Of a stretch of 64,000 nucleotides of DNA, positions 35,365-48,909 are shown in pieces (position 1 is the first letter of the stretch; every line of letters begins with the position of its first letter). A program made the translations under genes and the position numbers. This stretch comes from Hydractinia symbiolongicarpus. Lineage: Eukaryota; Cnidaria; Hydrozoa; Anthoathecata; Hydractiniidae. The notes beneath the pieces were generated by a model. That model did no database searches. It was not told the origin of the DNA and worked only from the letters and a program-made list of their open reading frames with translations. The stretch spans positions 21,950,001 to 22,014,000 of the forward strand of contig NC_079876.1 in NCBI RefSeq assembly GCF_029227915.1, in the 5' to 3' direction.

Positions 35365-38012
35365 CCTTACACGTAAATCACGTGGTTCCACGTACTTCCG
35401 CAGGTTAACATCGGTCTATTCCTCCTACACTCAATGGACTACGACGTCTCAAGTCCTTTTCCATCGTCCCATGATCTTACAACGCAGCGAACTACGTGTA
35501 GAGGCCTCTAAAGATTGTTATATGGCCTTTTGCCGCCTAATAAAGGCTTTACACCTAAAACACGTGGTTCGACGTGTCTGCGCAGGTTACCATCGGTCTA
35601 TTCCTTCCACTCTCAATGGACTACGACGTCTCAAGTCGATTTCCAACGCGCCATGGTCTTACAACATAGTGAACTACGTGTAGAGGCCTCTAATGACTGT
35701 CATATGGCCCTTTGCCACCTAACAAAGGTCCTACACGTAAATCACGTGGTTCCACGAGCCTGCGCAGGTTACCATCGGTCTATTCCTTCCACTCTCAATG
35801 GACTACGACGTTTCAAGTCGCTTTCCATCGCGCCATGGTCTTACAACACTGTGAACTACGTGTAAAGGCTTCTGAAGACTGTTATATGACCTTCTGACGC
35901 CTAATAAAGGGTTTACACGTAAATCACGTGTTTCCACGTGCCTGAGCAGGTTAACATCGGTCTATTCCTTCTACACTCAATGGACTACGACGTCTGAACT
36001 TATTTTCCATAGCGCCATGGTTTTACAACACAGTAAAATACGTGTAGAGGCCTCTAAAAATTATTACATGGCCTGTTGCCGCCTAATAAAGGCTTTACAC
36101 GTAATTCACGTGGTTCCACGTGCCTGCGCAGTTTATCATCGGTACAGTCCTTCCGCCATAAATGGCCTAAAACGTCTCAAGTTGATTTCCATTCCGCCAT
36201 TGTCTTACAACATAGTATAATACGTGTAGAGGCCTCTAAAGAATGTTATATGGCCTGTTGCCGCCTAATAAAGGCTTTACACGTAATTCACGTGGTTCGA
36301 CGTGTCTGCGCAGCTAACCATCGGTCTATTCCTTCCACTCTCAATGGACTACTACGTCTCAAGTTGTTTTCCATCACGCCATGGTCTTACCACACAGTGA
36401 ACTACGTGTAGAGGCCTCTAAAGATTGTTGTATGGCCTCTTGCCGCCTAATAAAGGCCTTACTCCTAAAACACTTAATTCGACGTGTCTTAGCAGGTTAC
36501 CATCGGTCTATTCCTTCCACTCTCAATGACTTACGACGTCTCAAGACGTTTTCCATCGCGCCATGGTCTTACAACTTAGTGAACTACGTGTAGAGGCCTC
36601 TAAAGACTGTTATATGGCCCCTTACCACCTAACAAAGGCCCTACACGTATATCACGTGTTCCACGTGCCTACACAGTTTACCATCGGTCTATTCCTTCTA
36701 CTCTCAATGGACTACGACGTCTCAAGTCGATTTCCAACGCGCCATGGTCTTACAACTTAGTGAACTACGTGTAGAGGCCTCTAAAGACTGTTATATGGCC
36801 CTTTGCCACATAACAAAGGCCCTGCACGTAAATCACGTGGTTCCACGTACCTACGCAGTTCACTATCGCTCTATTCCTTTCACTCTCAATGGGCTACGAC
36901 GTCTCAAGTTGTTTTCCATCACGCCATGGTCTTACAACACAGTGAACAACGTAGAGTCCTCTAAAGATTGTTACATGGCCTGTTGCCGCCTAATAAAGGC
37001 TCTACACGTAAATCACGTGTTTCCACGTACCTATGCAGTTCACCATCTGTCTATTCCTTCCACTTTCAATGGACTACGACGTCTCAAGTCCTTTTCCATC
37101 GTGCCATGATCTTACAACGCAGTGAACTACGTGTAAAGGCCTCTGAAGACTGTTATATGGCCTCTTGCAGCCTAATAAAGGCCCTACACCTAAAACACGT
37201 GGTTCGACGTGTCTGCGCAGGTTACCATCGGTCTATTCCTTCCACTCTCAATGGGCTACGACGTCTCAAGTTGTTTTCCATCACGCCATGGTCTCACAAC
37301 ACAGTGAACTACCTTTAGAGGCCTCTAAGGCCTTTTATATGACCTTTTACCACTTAATAAAAGCCTTACACGAAAATTACGCGGTTCCACGAGCCTGCGC
37401 ATGTTACCATCGGTCTATTCCTTCCACTCTCATTGGACTACGACGTCTCAAGTCGTTTTCTGGCGCACTGTGGTCTTACAGCACAGTGAACTACATGTAA
37501 AGGCCTCTAAGGACTGTTATATGGCCCTTTACCACCTAACAAAGGCCCTACACGTAAATCACGTGTTCCACGTGCCTACACAGTTTACCATCGGTCTATT
37601 CCTTCCACTCTCAATGGGCTACGACGTTTCAAGTTGTTTTCCATCACGCCATGGTCTTACAACACAGTGAACTACGTGTAGAGTCCTCTTAGGGCTGTTG
37701 TATGCCTTTTACCACCTAATAAAAGCCTTACACGTAAATCACGTGGTTCCACGTACTTCAGCATGTTAACATCGATGTATTCCTGCTACACTCAATGGAC
37801 AACGACGTCTCAAGTCCTTTGCCATCGTGCAATGATCTTCTAACGCAGTGAAGTACGTGTAATTGCCTTTAACGACTGTTATATGGCTTCTCACCTTCTA
37901 ATAAAGATCTTACAACTAAAACACGTTGTTCGACGTGTCTGCGAAGGTTACCATCGGTCTATTCCATCCACTCTCAATGGACTACGACGTCAAAAGTTGT
38001 TTTCCATCACGC
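35365..38012 (+). repeat. array section, units 35470-37831
   Basis: Unit starts are 35470, 35652, 35834, 36016, 36198, 36380, 36562 (181), 36743, 36925 (180), 37105, 37287, 37469 (181), 37650 (181) and 37831. The unit at 36925 lacks two bases (GTGAACAACGTAGAGTCC), disrupting the TACGTGTAG arm of the inverted repeat. The first four full units match 22,195-22,820. No gene. Confidence 0.84.
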
Positions 38013-41000
38013 CATGGTCTCACAACACAGTGAACTACCTGTAGAGTTCTCTAAGGCCTGTTATATGACCTTTTACCACCTAATAAAAGCCTTACACGTA
38101 AATCACGTGGTTCCACGTGCCTGCGCAGGTTAGCATCGGTCTATTCCTTCTACACTCACTGGACTACGACGTTTCAAGTCGTTTTCCATCGCGCCATGGT
38201 CTTACAACGCGGTTAAATACGTGTAAAGGCTTATAAGGACTGTTATATGGCCTTTTGCCGCCTAATAAAGGCTTTACACCTAAAACACGTGGTTCGACGT
38301 GTCTGCGCAGGTTACCATCGGTCTATTCCTTCTACTCTCAATGGACTACGACGTCTCAAGTCGATTTCCAACGCGCCATGGTCTTACAACTTAGTGAACT
38401 ACGTGTAGAGGCCTCTAAGGCCTGTTATATGACCTTTTACCACCTAATAAAAGCCTTACACGTAAAACATGTGGTTCCATGTGTTAGCCCAGGTAAACAT
38501 CGGTCTATTCCTTCTACACTTACTGGACTACGACGTTTCAAGTCGTCTTACAACGCAGTGAAATACGTGTAAAGGCCTCTAAGGACTGTTATATGGCCTT
38601 TTGCCGCCTAATAAAGGCCTCACACCTAAAACACGTGGTTCGACGTGTCTGCGCAGGTTACCATCGGTCTATTCCTTCCACTCTCAATGGACTACGACGT
38701 CAAAAGTTGTTTTCCATCACGCCATGGTCTTACAACATAGTGAACTACTTGTAGAGGCCTCTAAGGCCTGTTATATGACCTTTTACCACCTAATAAAGGC
38801 CTTACACGTAATTCACGTGGTTCGACGTGTCTGCGCAACTAACCATCGGTCTATTCCTTCCACTCTCAATGGACTACTACGTCTCAAATTGTTTTCCATC
38901 ACGTCATGGTCCTACAACACAGTGAACTACGTGTAGAGGCCTCTAAAGATTGTTATATGGCCTCTTGCCGCCTAATAAAGTCCTTACACCTAAATCACGT
39001 GTTCGAAGTGTCTGCGCAGGTTACCATTGGTGTATTTTCTCCACTCTCCATTGGAATACGACGTCTCAATTCGCTTTCCATCGCGCCATGGTCTTATAAC
39101 ACAGTGAACTTCGTGTAGAAGCCTTTAAACACTGTTATATGGTCCTTTGGCACCTAACAAAGGCCCTACAGGTAAATCACGTGGTTCCACGTACTTCCGC
39201 AGGTAAACATCGCTCTATTCCTCTTACACTGAATGGCTAAGACGGTTCAATTCTTTTCCATCGTGCCATGATCTTACAACGCAGTGAACTACGTGTAGAG
39301 TCCTCTGAAGGTTGTTATATGGCCTCTTGCCGCCTAATAAAGGCTTTACACGTAAATCAAGTGGTTTCACGTACTTCCGCAGGTAAACATCACTCTATTC
39401 CTCCTACACTGAATGGACTAAGACGTCTCAATTCTTTTCCATAGTGCCATGATCTTACAACGCAGTGAACTAAGTGTAAAGGCCTGTAAGGACTGTTATA
39501 TGGCCTCTTGCCGCCTAATAAAGGCCTTACACCTAAATCACTCGATTCGACGTGTCTTAGCAGGTTAACATCGATGTATTCCTGCTACACTCAATGGACA
39601 ACGACGTCTCAAGTCCTTTGCCATCGTGCAATGATCTTCTAACGCAGTGAAGTACGTGTAAATGCCTCTAACGAATGTTATATGGCTTCTTACCTTCTAA
39701 TAAAGACCTAACACGTAATTCACGTGCTTCGACGTGTCTGCGCAGGTAACCATCGGTCTATTCCTACCACTCTCAATGAAATACGACGTCTCAAGTCGTT
39801 TTCCGCCGCGCCGTGGTCATACAGCACAGTGAACTACGTGTTAAGGCCTCTAAGGACTGTTATATGGCCCTTTACCGCCTAACAAAAGCCCTACACGTAA
39901 ATCACGTGTTCCACGTGCCTACGCAGTTTACCATCGGTCTATTCCTTCCACTCTCAATGACTTACGACGTCTCAAGACGTTTTCCATCGCGCCATGGTCT
40001 TACAACACAGTGAACTACGTGTGGAGGCCTCTGAAGACTGTTATATGACCTTTTACCACCTAATAAAAGCCTTACACGTAAATCATGTGGTTCCACGTAC
40101 TTCCGCAGGTTAACATCGGTCTATTCCTCGTACACTCAATAGGCTACGACGTCTCAAGTCCTTTTCCATCGTGCCATGATAGTACAACGCAGTGTACTAC
40201 GTGTGAAGGCCTCTAAGGACTGTTAATGACCTTTTACCACCTAATAAAACCCTTACACGTAAATCACGCGGTTCCACGTACTTCCGCAGGTAAACATCGC
40301 TCTATTCCTCCTACACTGAATGGACTAAGACGGCTCAATTCTTTTCCATCGTGCCATGATCTTACAACGCAGTGAACTAAGTGTAAAGGCCTGTAAGGAC
40401 TGTTATATGGCCTCTTGCCGCCTAATAAAGGCCCTACACCTAAAACACTCGATTCGACGTGTCTTAGCAGGTTAACATCGATGTATTCCTGCTACACTCA
40501 ATGGACAACGACGTCTCAAGTCCTTTGCCATCGTGCAATGATCTTCTAACGCAGTGAAGTACAAGTAAATGCCTCTAACGACTGTTATATGGCTTCTTAC
40601 CTTCTAATAAAGACCTAACAACTAAAACACGTTGTTCGACGTGTGTGCGCAGGTTTCCATCGGTCTATTCCACCCACTCTCAATGGACTAAAACGTCTCA
40701 AGACGCTTTCCAACGCGCTAGGGTCTTACAACACAGTGAACTACGTGTAGAAGCCCCTAAAGACTGTTATATGGCCCTTTACCATCTAACAAAGGCCCTG
40801 CACGTAAATCACGTGGCTCCACGTACCTACGCAGTTTACCATCGGTCTATTCCTACCACTATCAATGGACTACGACGTCTCAAGTCGTTCTCCATCACGC
40901 CATGGTCTTACAACACAGTGAAGTACGTGTAAATGCCTCTAACGACTGTTATATGGCCCTTTACCACCTAATAAAAGCCTTACACGTAAATCACGCGGTT

Positions 41001-43885
41001 CCACGTACTTCCGCAGGTAAACATCGCTCTATTCCTCCTACACTGAATGGACTAAGACGGCTCAATTCTTTTCCATCGTGCCATGATCTTACAACGCAGT
41101 GAACTAAGTGTAAAGGCCTGTAAGGACTGTTATATGGCCTCTTGCTGCCTAATAAAGGCCCTACACCTAAAACACTCGATTCGACGTGTCTTAGCAGGTT
41201 ACCATCGGTCTATTCCTTCCACTCTCAATGGACTACGACGTATCAAGTCGTTTTCTGGCGCACTGTGGTTTTACAGCACAGTGAACTACATGTAAAGGGC
41301 TCTAAGGACTGTTATATGGTCCTTTACCACCTAACAAAGGCCCTACACGTAAATCACGTGTTCCACGTGCCTACACAGTTTACCAACGGTCTATTCCTTC
41401 CACTCTCAATGGGCTACGACGTCTCAAGTTGTTTTCCATCACGCCATGGTCTTACAACACAGTGAACTACGTGTAGAGTCCTCTTAGGGCTGTTGTATGA
41501 CCTTTTACCACGTAATAAAAGCCTTACACGTAAATCACGTGGCTCCACGTACTTCCGCATGTTAACATCGATGTATACCTGCTACACTCAATGGACAACG
41601 ACGTCTCAAGTCCTTTGCCATCGTGCAATGATCTTCTAACGCAGTGAAGTACGTGTAAATGCCTCTAACGACTTTTATATGGCTCCTTACCTTCTAATAA
41701 AGATCTTACAACTAAAACACGTTGTTCGACGTGTCTGCGAAGGTTACCATCGGTCTATTCCATCCACTCTCAATGGACTAAGACGTCTCAAGTCGCTTTC
41801 CAACGCGCTAGGGTCTTACAACAAAGTGAACTACGTGTAGAAGCCCCTAAAGACTGTTACATAGCCCTTTACCACCTAACAAAGGCCCTGCACGTAAATC
41901 ACGTGGTTCCACGTACCTACGCAGTTCACTATCGCTCTATTCCTTCCACTCTCAATGGGCTACGACGTGTCAAGTTGTTTTCCATCACGCCATGGTCTTA
42001 CAACACAGTGAACTACGTGTAGAGTCCTCTTAGGGCTGTTATATGACCTTTTACCACCTAATAAAAGCCTTACACGTAAATCACGTGGTTCCACGTACTT
42101 CCGCAGGTAAACATCGCTCTATTCCTCCTACACTGAATGGACTAAGACGGCTCAATTCTTTTCCATCGTGCCATGATCTTACAACGCAGTGAACTACGTG
42201 TAGAGTCCTCTGAAGGTTGTTATATGGCCTCTTGCCACCTAACAAAGGCCCTGCACGTAAATCACGTGGTTTCACGTGTCTGCGCAGGTTACCATCCGTC
42301 TATTCCTTGCACTCTCAATGGACTACGACGTCTCAAGTCGTTTTCCGGCGCGCCGTGGTCTTACATCACAGTAAACTACGTGTAGAAGCCTCTTAGGGCT
42401 GTTTTATCACCTTTTACCACCTAATAAAAGCCTTACACGTAAATCACGTGGTTCCACGTACTTCCGCAGGTAAACATCGGTCTATTCCTCGTACACTCAA
42501 CGGACTACGGTGTCTGAAGTACTTTGCCATGGTGCCATGATCTTCTAACGCAGTGAACTACGTGTAGAGGCCTCTAAAGATTGTTATATGGCCTGTTGTG
42601 CCTAATAAAGGCTTTACACGTAATTCACGTGCTTCGATGTGTCTGCGCAGGTAACCATCGGTCTATTCCTACCACTCTCAATGGACTACGACGTCTCAAG
42701 TCGATTTCTAACGCGCCATGGTCTTACAACAAAGTGAACTACGTGTAGAAGCCCCTAAAGACTGTTATATAGCCCTTTACCACCTAACAAAGGCCCTGCA
42801 CGTAAATCACGTGGTTCCACGTACCTACGCAGTTCACTATCGCTCTATTCCTTCCACTCTCAATGGGCTACGACGTCTCAAGTTGTTTTCCATCACGCCA
42901 TGGTCTTACAACACAGTGAACTACGTGTAGAGTCCTCTTAGGGCTGTTATATGACCTTTTACCACCTAATAAAAGCCTTACACGTAAATTACGCGGTTCC
43001 ACGTATTTCCGCAGGTAAACATCGCTCTATTCCTCCTACACTTAATGGACTAAGACGTCTCAATTCTTTTCCATCGTGCCATGATCTTACAACGCAGTGA
43101 ACTAAGTGTAAAGGCCTGAAAAGACTGTTATATGGCCTCTTGCCGCCTAATAAAAGCCCTACACGTAAATCACGTGGTTCCACGAGCCTGCGCAGGTTAT
43201 CATCGGTCTATTCCTTCCACTCTCAATGGGCTACGACGTCTAAAGTTGTTTTCCATCACGCCATGGTCTCACAACACAGTGAACTACCTGTAGAGGCCTC
43301 TAAGGCCTGTTATATGACCTTTTACCACCTAATAAAAGCCTTGCACGTAAAACATGTGGTTCCATGTGTTAGCCCAGGTAAACATCGGTCTATTCCTTTT
43401 ACACTCACTGGACTACGACGTTTCAAGTCGTCTTACAACGCAGTGAAATACGTGTAAAGGCCTCTAAGGACTGTTATATGGCCTTTTGCCGCCTAATAAA
43501 GGCCTCACACCTAAAACACGTGGTTCGACGTGTCTGCGCAGGTTACCATCGGTCTATTCCTTCCACTCTCAATGGACTACTATGTCTCAAGTTGTTTTCC
43601 ATCACGTCATGGTCTTACAACACAGTGAACTACGTGTAGAGGCCTCTAAAGATTTTTATATGGCCTCTTGCCGCCTAATAAAGTCCTTACACCTAAATCA
43701 CGTGTTCGAAGTGTCTGCGATGGTTACCATTGGTGTATTTTCTCCACTCTCCATTGGAATACGACGTCTCAATTCGCTTTTCATCGCGCCATGGTCTTAT
43801 AACACAGTGAACTTCGTGTAGAAGCCTTTAAACACTGTTATATGGTCCTTTGGCACCTAACAAAGGGCCTACAGGTAAATCACGT
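38013..43885 (+). repeat. heterogeneous array section, units 38013-43790
   Basis: Unit starts are 38013, 38195, 38377, (joint 38552), 38723, 38905, 39087 (180), 39267 (181), 39448, 39630, 39812 (181), 39993, 40175 (180), 40355, 40537, 40719, 40901 (181), 41082, 41264 (181), 41445, 41627, 41809, 41991 (181), 42172, 42354, 42536 (181), 42717, 42899 (181), 43080, 43262, (joint 43437), 43608 and 43790 (181). Recurring short blocks are the GTGCAATGATCTTCTAACG units (31547, 37831, 39630, 40537, 41627) and the GCTAGGGTC units (31729, 40719, 41809). Long periods are weak here. No gene. Confidence 0.82.
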
Positions 43886-45337
43886 GGTTCCACGTACTTC
43901 CGCAGGTAAACATCGCTCTATTCCTCCTACACTGAATGGACTAAGACGGCTCAATTCTCTTCCATCATGCCATGATCTTACAACGCAGTGAACTACGTGT
44001 AGAGTCCTCTGAAGGTTGTTATATGGCCTCTTGCCGCCTAATAAAGGCCCTGCACGTAAATCACGTGGTTTCACGTGTCTGCGCAGGTTACCATCCGTCT
44101 ATTCCTTGCACTCTTAATGGACTACGACGTCTGAACTTATTTTCCATCGTCCCATGATCTTACAACGCAGTGAACTACGTGTAGAGGCCTCTAAAGATTG
44201 TTATATGGCCTGTTGTGCCTAATAAAGGCTTTACACGTAATTCACGTGCTTCGATGTGTCTGCGCAGGTAACCATCGGTCTATTCCTACCACTCTCAATG
44301 GACTACGACGTCTCAAGTCGATTTCTAACGCGCCATGGTCGTACAACATAGTGAACTACGTGTAGAGGCCTCTAAAGACTGTTATATGGCCCTTTGCCAC
44401 CTAACAAAGGTCCTACACGTAAATCACGTGGTTCCACGAGCCTGCGCAGGTTACCATCGGTCTATTCCTTCCACTCTCAATGGACTACGACGTTTCAAGT
44501 CGCTTTCCATCGCGCCATGATCTTCTAACGCAGTGAAGTACGTGTAAATGCCTCTAACGACTGTTATATGGCCCTTTACCACCTAATAAAAGCCTTACAC
44601 GTAAATCACCCGGTTCCACGTACTTCCGCAGGTAAACATCGCTCTATTCCTCCTACACTGAATGGACTAAGACGGCTCAATTCTCTTCCATCATGCCATG
44701 ATCTTACAACGCAGTGAACTACGTGTAGAGTCCTCTGAAGGTTGTTATATGGCCTCTTGCCGCCTAATAAAGGCCCTGCACGTAAATCACGTGGTTTCAC
44801 GTGTCTGCGCAGGTTACCATCCGTCTATTCCTTGCACTCTTAATGGACTACGACGTCTGAACTTATTTTCCATCGTCCCATGATCTTACAACGCAGTGAA
44901 CTACGTGTAGAGGCCTCTAAAGATTGTTATATGGCCTGTTGTGCCTAATAAAGGCTTTACACGTAATTCACGTGCTTCGATGTGTCTGCGCAGGTAACCA
45001 TCGGTCTATTCCTACCACTCTCAATGGACTACGACGTCTCAAGTCGATTTCTAACGCGCCATGGTCGTACAACATAGTGAACTACGTGTAGAGGCCTCTA
45101 AAGACTGTTATATGGCCCTTTGCCACCTAACAAAGGTCCTACACGTAAATCACGTGGTTCCACGAGCCTGCGCAGGTTACCATCGGTCTATTCCTTCCAC
45201 TCTCAATGGACTACGACGTTTCAAGTCGCTTTCCATCGCGCCATGATCTTCTAACGCAGTGAAGTACGTGTAAATGCCTCTAACGACTGTTATATGGCCC
45301 TTTACCACCTAATAAAAGCCTTACACGTAAATCACGC
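43886..45337 (+). repeat. 726-bp (4-monomer) higher-order unit, two tandem copies
   Basis: Units 43971, 44153, 44334, 44516 repeat as 44697, 44879, 45060, 45242. The period is 4 x 182 - 2, from one-base losses in GTTGTGCC and GGCTCAATTCT. Copies are almost identical by eye; a difference is CACGTGGTTCC against CACCCGGTTCC near 43,884 and 44,610. A partial third copy begins at 45,338 and departs near 45,440. Confidence 0.9.
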
Positions 45338-48300
45338 GGTTCCACGTACTTCCGCAGGTAAACATCGCTCTATTCCTCCTACACTGAATGGACTAAGACG
45401 GCTCAATTCTTTTCCATCGTGCCATGATCTTACAACGCAGTAAACTAAGTGTAAAGGCCTGTAAGGACTGTTATATGGCCTCTTGCCGCCTAATAAAGGC
45501 CCTACACGTAAATCACGTGGTTCCACGAGCCTGCGCAGGTTATCATCGGTCTATTCCTTCCACTCTCAATGGGCTACGACGGCTAAAGTTGTTTTCCATC
45601 ACGCCATGGTCTCACAACACAGTGAACTACCTGTAGAGGCCTCTAAAGATTGTTGTATGGCCTCTTGCCGCCTAATAAAGGCCTTACTCCTAAAACACTT
45701 GATTCGACGTGTCTTAGCAGGTTGCCATCGGTCTATTCCTTCTACTCTCAATGGACTACGACGTCTCAAGTCGTTTTCCGGCGCACCGTGGTCTTACAGC
45801 ACAGTGAACTACGTGTGGAGGCCTCTGAAGACTGTTATATAACCTTTTACCACCTAATAAAACCCTTACACGTAAATTACGCGGTTCCACGTACTTCCGC
45901 AGGTAAACATCGCTCTATTCCTCCTACACTGAATGGACTAAGACGTCTCAATTTTTTTCCATCGTGCCATGATCTTACAACGCAGTGAACTAAGTGTAAA
46001 GGCCTGTAAGGACTGTTATATGGCCTCTTGCCGCCTAATAAAGGCCCTACACCTAAAACACTCGATTCGACGTGTCTTAGCAGGTTACCATCGGTCTATT
46101 CCTTCCACTCTCAATGGACTACGACGTATCAAGTCGTTTTCTGGCGCACTGTGGTCTTACAGCACAGTGAACTACATGTAAAGCGCTCTAAGGACTGTTA
46201 TATGGCCCTTTGCCACCTAACAAAGGTCCTACACGTAAATCACGTGGTTCCACGAGCCTGCGCAGGTTACCATCGGTCTATTCCTTCCACTCTCAATGGA
46301 CTACGACGTTTCAAGTCGCTTTCCATCGCGCCATGATCTTCTAACGCAGTGAAGTACGTGTAAATGCCTCTAACGACTGTTATATGGCCCTTTACCACCT
46401 AATAAAAGCCTTACACGTAAATCACGCGGTTCCACGTACTTCCGCAGGTAAACATCGCTCTATTCCTCCTACACTGAATGGACTAAGACGGCTCAATTCT
46501 TTTCCATCGTGCCATGATCTTACAACGCAGTAAACTAAGTGTAAAGGCCTGTAAGGACTGTTATATGGCCTCTTGCCACCTAATAAACGCTTTACACGTA
46601 AATCACGTGGTTTCACGTGTCTGCGCAGGTTACCATCGGTCTATTCCTTGCACTCTCAATGGACTACGACGTCTCAAGTTGTTTTCCATCACGTCATGTT
46701 CTTACAACACAGTGAACTACGTGTAGAGACCTCTAAAGATTGTTATATGGCCTCTTGCCGCCTAATAAAGGCCTTACTCCTAAAACACTTGATTCGACGT
46801 GTCTTAGCAGGTTACCATCTGTCTATTCCTTCTACTACCAATGGACTACGATGTCTCAAGTCGATTTCTAACGCGCCATGGTCGTACAACATAGTGAACT
46901 ACGTGTAGAGGCCTCTAAAGACTGTTATATGGCCCTTTGCCACCTAACAAAGGTCGTACACGTAAATCACGTGGTTCCACGAGCCTGCGCAGGTTACCAT
47001 CGGTCTATTCCTTCCACTCTCAATGGGCTACGACGTCTAAAGTTGTTTTCCATCACGCCATGGTCTCACAACACAGTGAACTACCTGTAGAGGCCTCTAA
47101 AGATTGTTGTATGGCCTCTTGCCGCCTAATAAAGGCCTTACTCCTAAAACACTTGATTCGACGTGTCTTAGCAGGTTGCCATCGGTCTATTCCTTCTACT
47201 CTCAATGGACTACGACGTCTCAAGTCGTTTTCCGGCGCACCGTGGTCTTACAGCACAGTGAACTACGTGTGGAGGCCTCTGAAGACTGTTATATAACCTT
47301 TTACCACCTAATAAAACCCTTACACGTAAATTACGCGGTTCCACGTACTTCCGCAGGTAAACATCGCTCTATTCCTCCTACACTGAATGGACTAAGACGT
47401 CTCAATTCTTTTCCATCGTGCCATGATCTTACAACGCAGTGAACTAAGTGTAAAGGCCTGTAAGGACTGTTATATGGCCTCTTGCCGCCTAATAAAGGCC
47501 CTACACCTAAAACACTCGATTCGACGTGTCTGCGCAGCTAACCATCGGTCTATTCCTTCCACTCTCAATGGACTACTACGTCTCAAGTTGTTTTCCATCA
47601 CGTCATGGTCTTACAACACAGTGAACTACGTGTAGAGGCCTCTAAAGATTGTTATAAGGCCTCTTGCCGCCTAATAAAGTCCTTACACCTAAATCACGTG
47701 TTCGAAGTGTCTGCGCAGGTTACCATTGGTGTATTTTCTCCACTCTCCATTGGAATACGACGTCTCAATTCGCTTTTCATCGCGCCATGGTCTTATAACA
47801 CAGTGAACTTCGTGTAGAAGCCTTTAAACACTGTTATATGGTCCTTTGGCACCTAACAAAGGGCCTACAGGTAAATCACGTGGTTCCACGTACTTCCGCA
47901 GGTAAACATCGCTCTATTCCTCCTACACTGAATGGACTAAGACGGCTCAATTCTTTTCCATCGTGCCATGATCTTACAACGCAGTGAACTACGTGTAGAG
48001 TCCTCTGAAGGTTGTTATATGGCCTCTTGCCACCTAACAAAGGCCCTGCACGTAAATCACGTGTCTGCGCAGGTAACCATCGGTCTATTCCTACCACTCT
48101 CAATGGACTACGACGTCTCAAGTCGATTTCTAACGCGCCATGGTCTTACAACATAGTGAACTACGTGTAGAGGCCTCTAAAGACTGTTATATGGCCCTTT
48201 GCCACCTAACAAAGGTCCTACACGTAAATCACGTGGTTCCACGAGCCTGCGCAGGTTACCATCGGTCTATTCCTTCCACTCTCAATGGACTACGACGTTT

Positions 48301-48909
48301 CAAGTCGCTTTCCATCGCGCCATGGTCTTACAACACTGTGAACTACGTGTAAAGGCTTCTGAAGACTGTAAAATGACCTTCTGACGCCTAATAAAAGGTT
48401 TACACGTAAATCACGTGTTTCCACGTGCCTGAGCAGGTTAACATCGGTCTATTCCTTCTACACTCAATGGACTACGACGTCTGAACTTATTTTCAATAGC
48501 GCCATGGTCTTACAAAACAGTAAAATACGTGTAAAGGCTTATAAGGACTGTGATATGGCCTTTTGCCGCCAAATAAAGGCTTTACACCTAAAACACGTTG
48601 TTCGACGTGTCTGCGCAGGTTACCATCGGTCTATTCCTTCCACTCTCAATGGACTACGACGTCTCAAGTCGATTTCCAACGCGCCATGGTCTTACAACAT
48701 AGTGAACTACGTGTAGAGGCCTCTAAAGACTGTTATATGGCCCTTTGCCACCTAAGAAAGGTCCTACATGTAAATCACGTGGTTCCACGAGCCTGCGCAG
48801 GTTACCATCGGTCAATTCCTTCCACTCTCAATGGACTACAACGTTTCAAGTCGCTTACCATCGCGCCATGGTCTTAAAGCACAGTGAACTACGTGTAGAG
48901 TCCTCTAAG
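45338..48909 (+). repeat. array section with 1,454-bp-offset copy
   Basis: Unit starts are 45423, 45605, 45787 (181), 45968, 46150, 46332 (181), 46513, 46695, 46877, 47059, 47241 (181), 47422, 47604, 47786 (181), 47967 (172), 48139, 48321, 48503, 48685 and 48867 (181). About 45,500-46,073 matches 46,954-47,527 (8 monomers minus 2 bp). About 43,560-44,040 matches 47,556-48,036 (offset 3,996). No gene. Confidence 0.84.
47967..48138 (+). repeat. 172-bp monomer, one CACGTG box deleted
   Basis: AAATCACGTGTCTGCGCAGG at about 48,054-48,073 stands for the usual two-box sequence. The 10-bp loss equals the distance between the two CACGTG copies of the dyad, so one box remains (48,058-48,063). Only one instance was seen. 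Confidence 0.85.
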
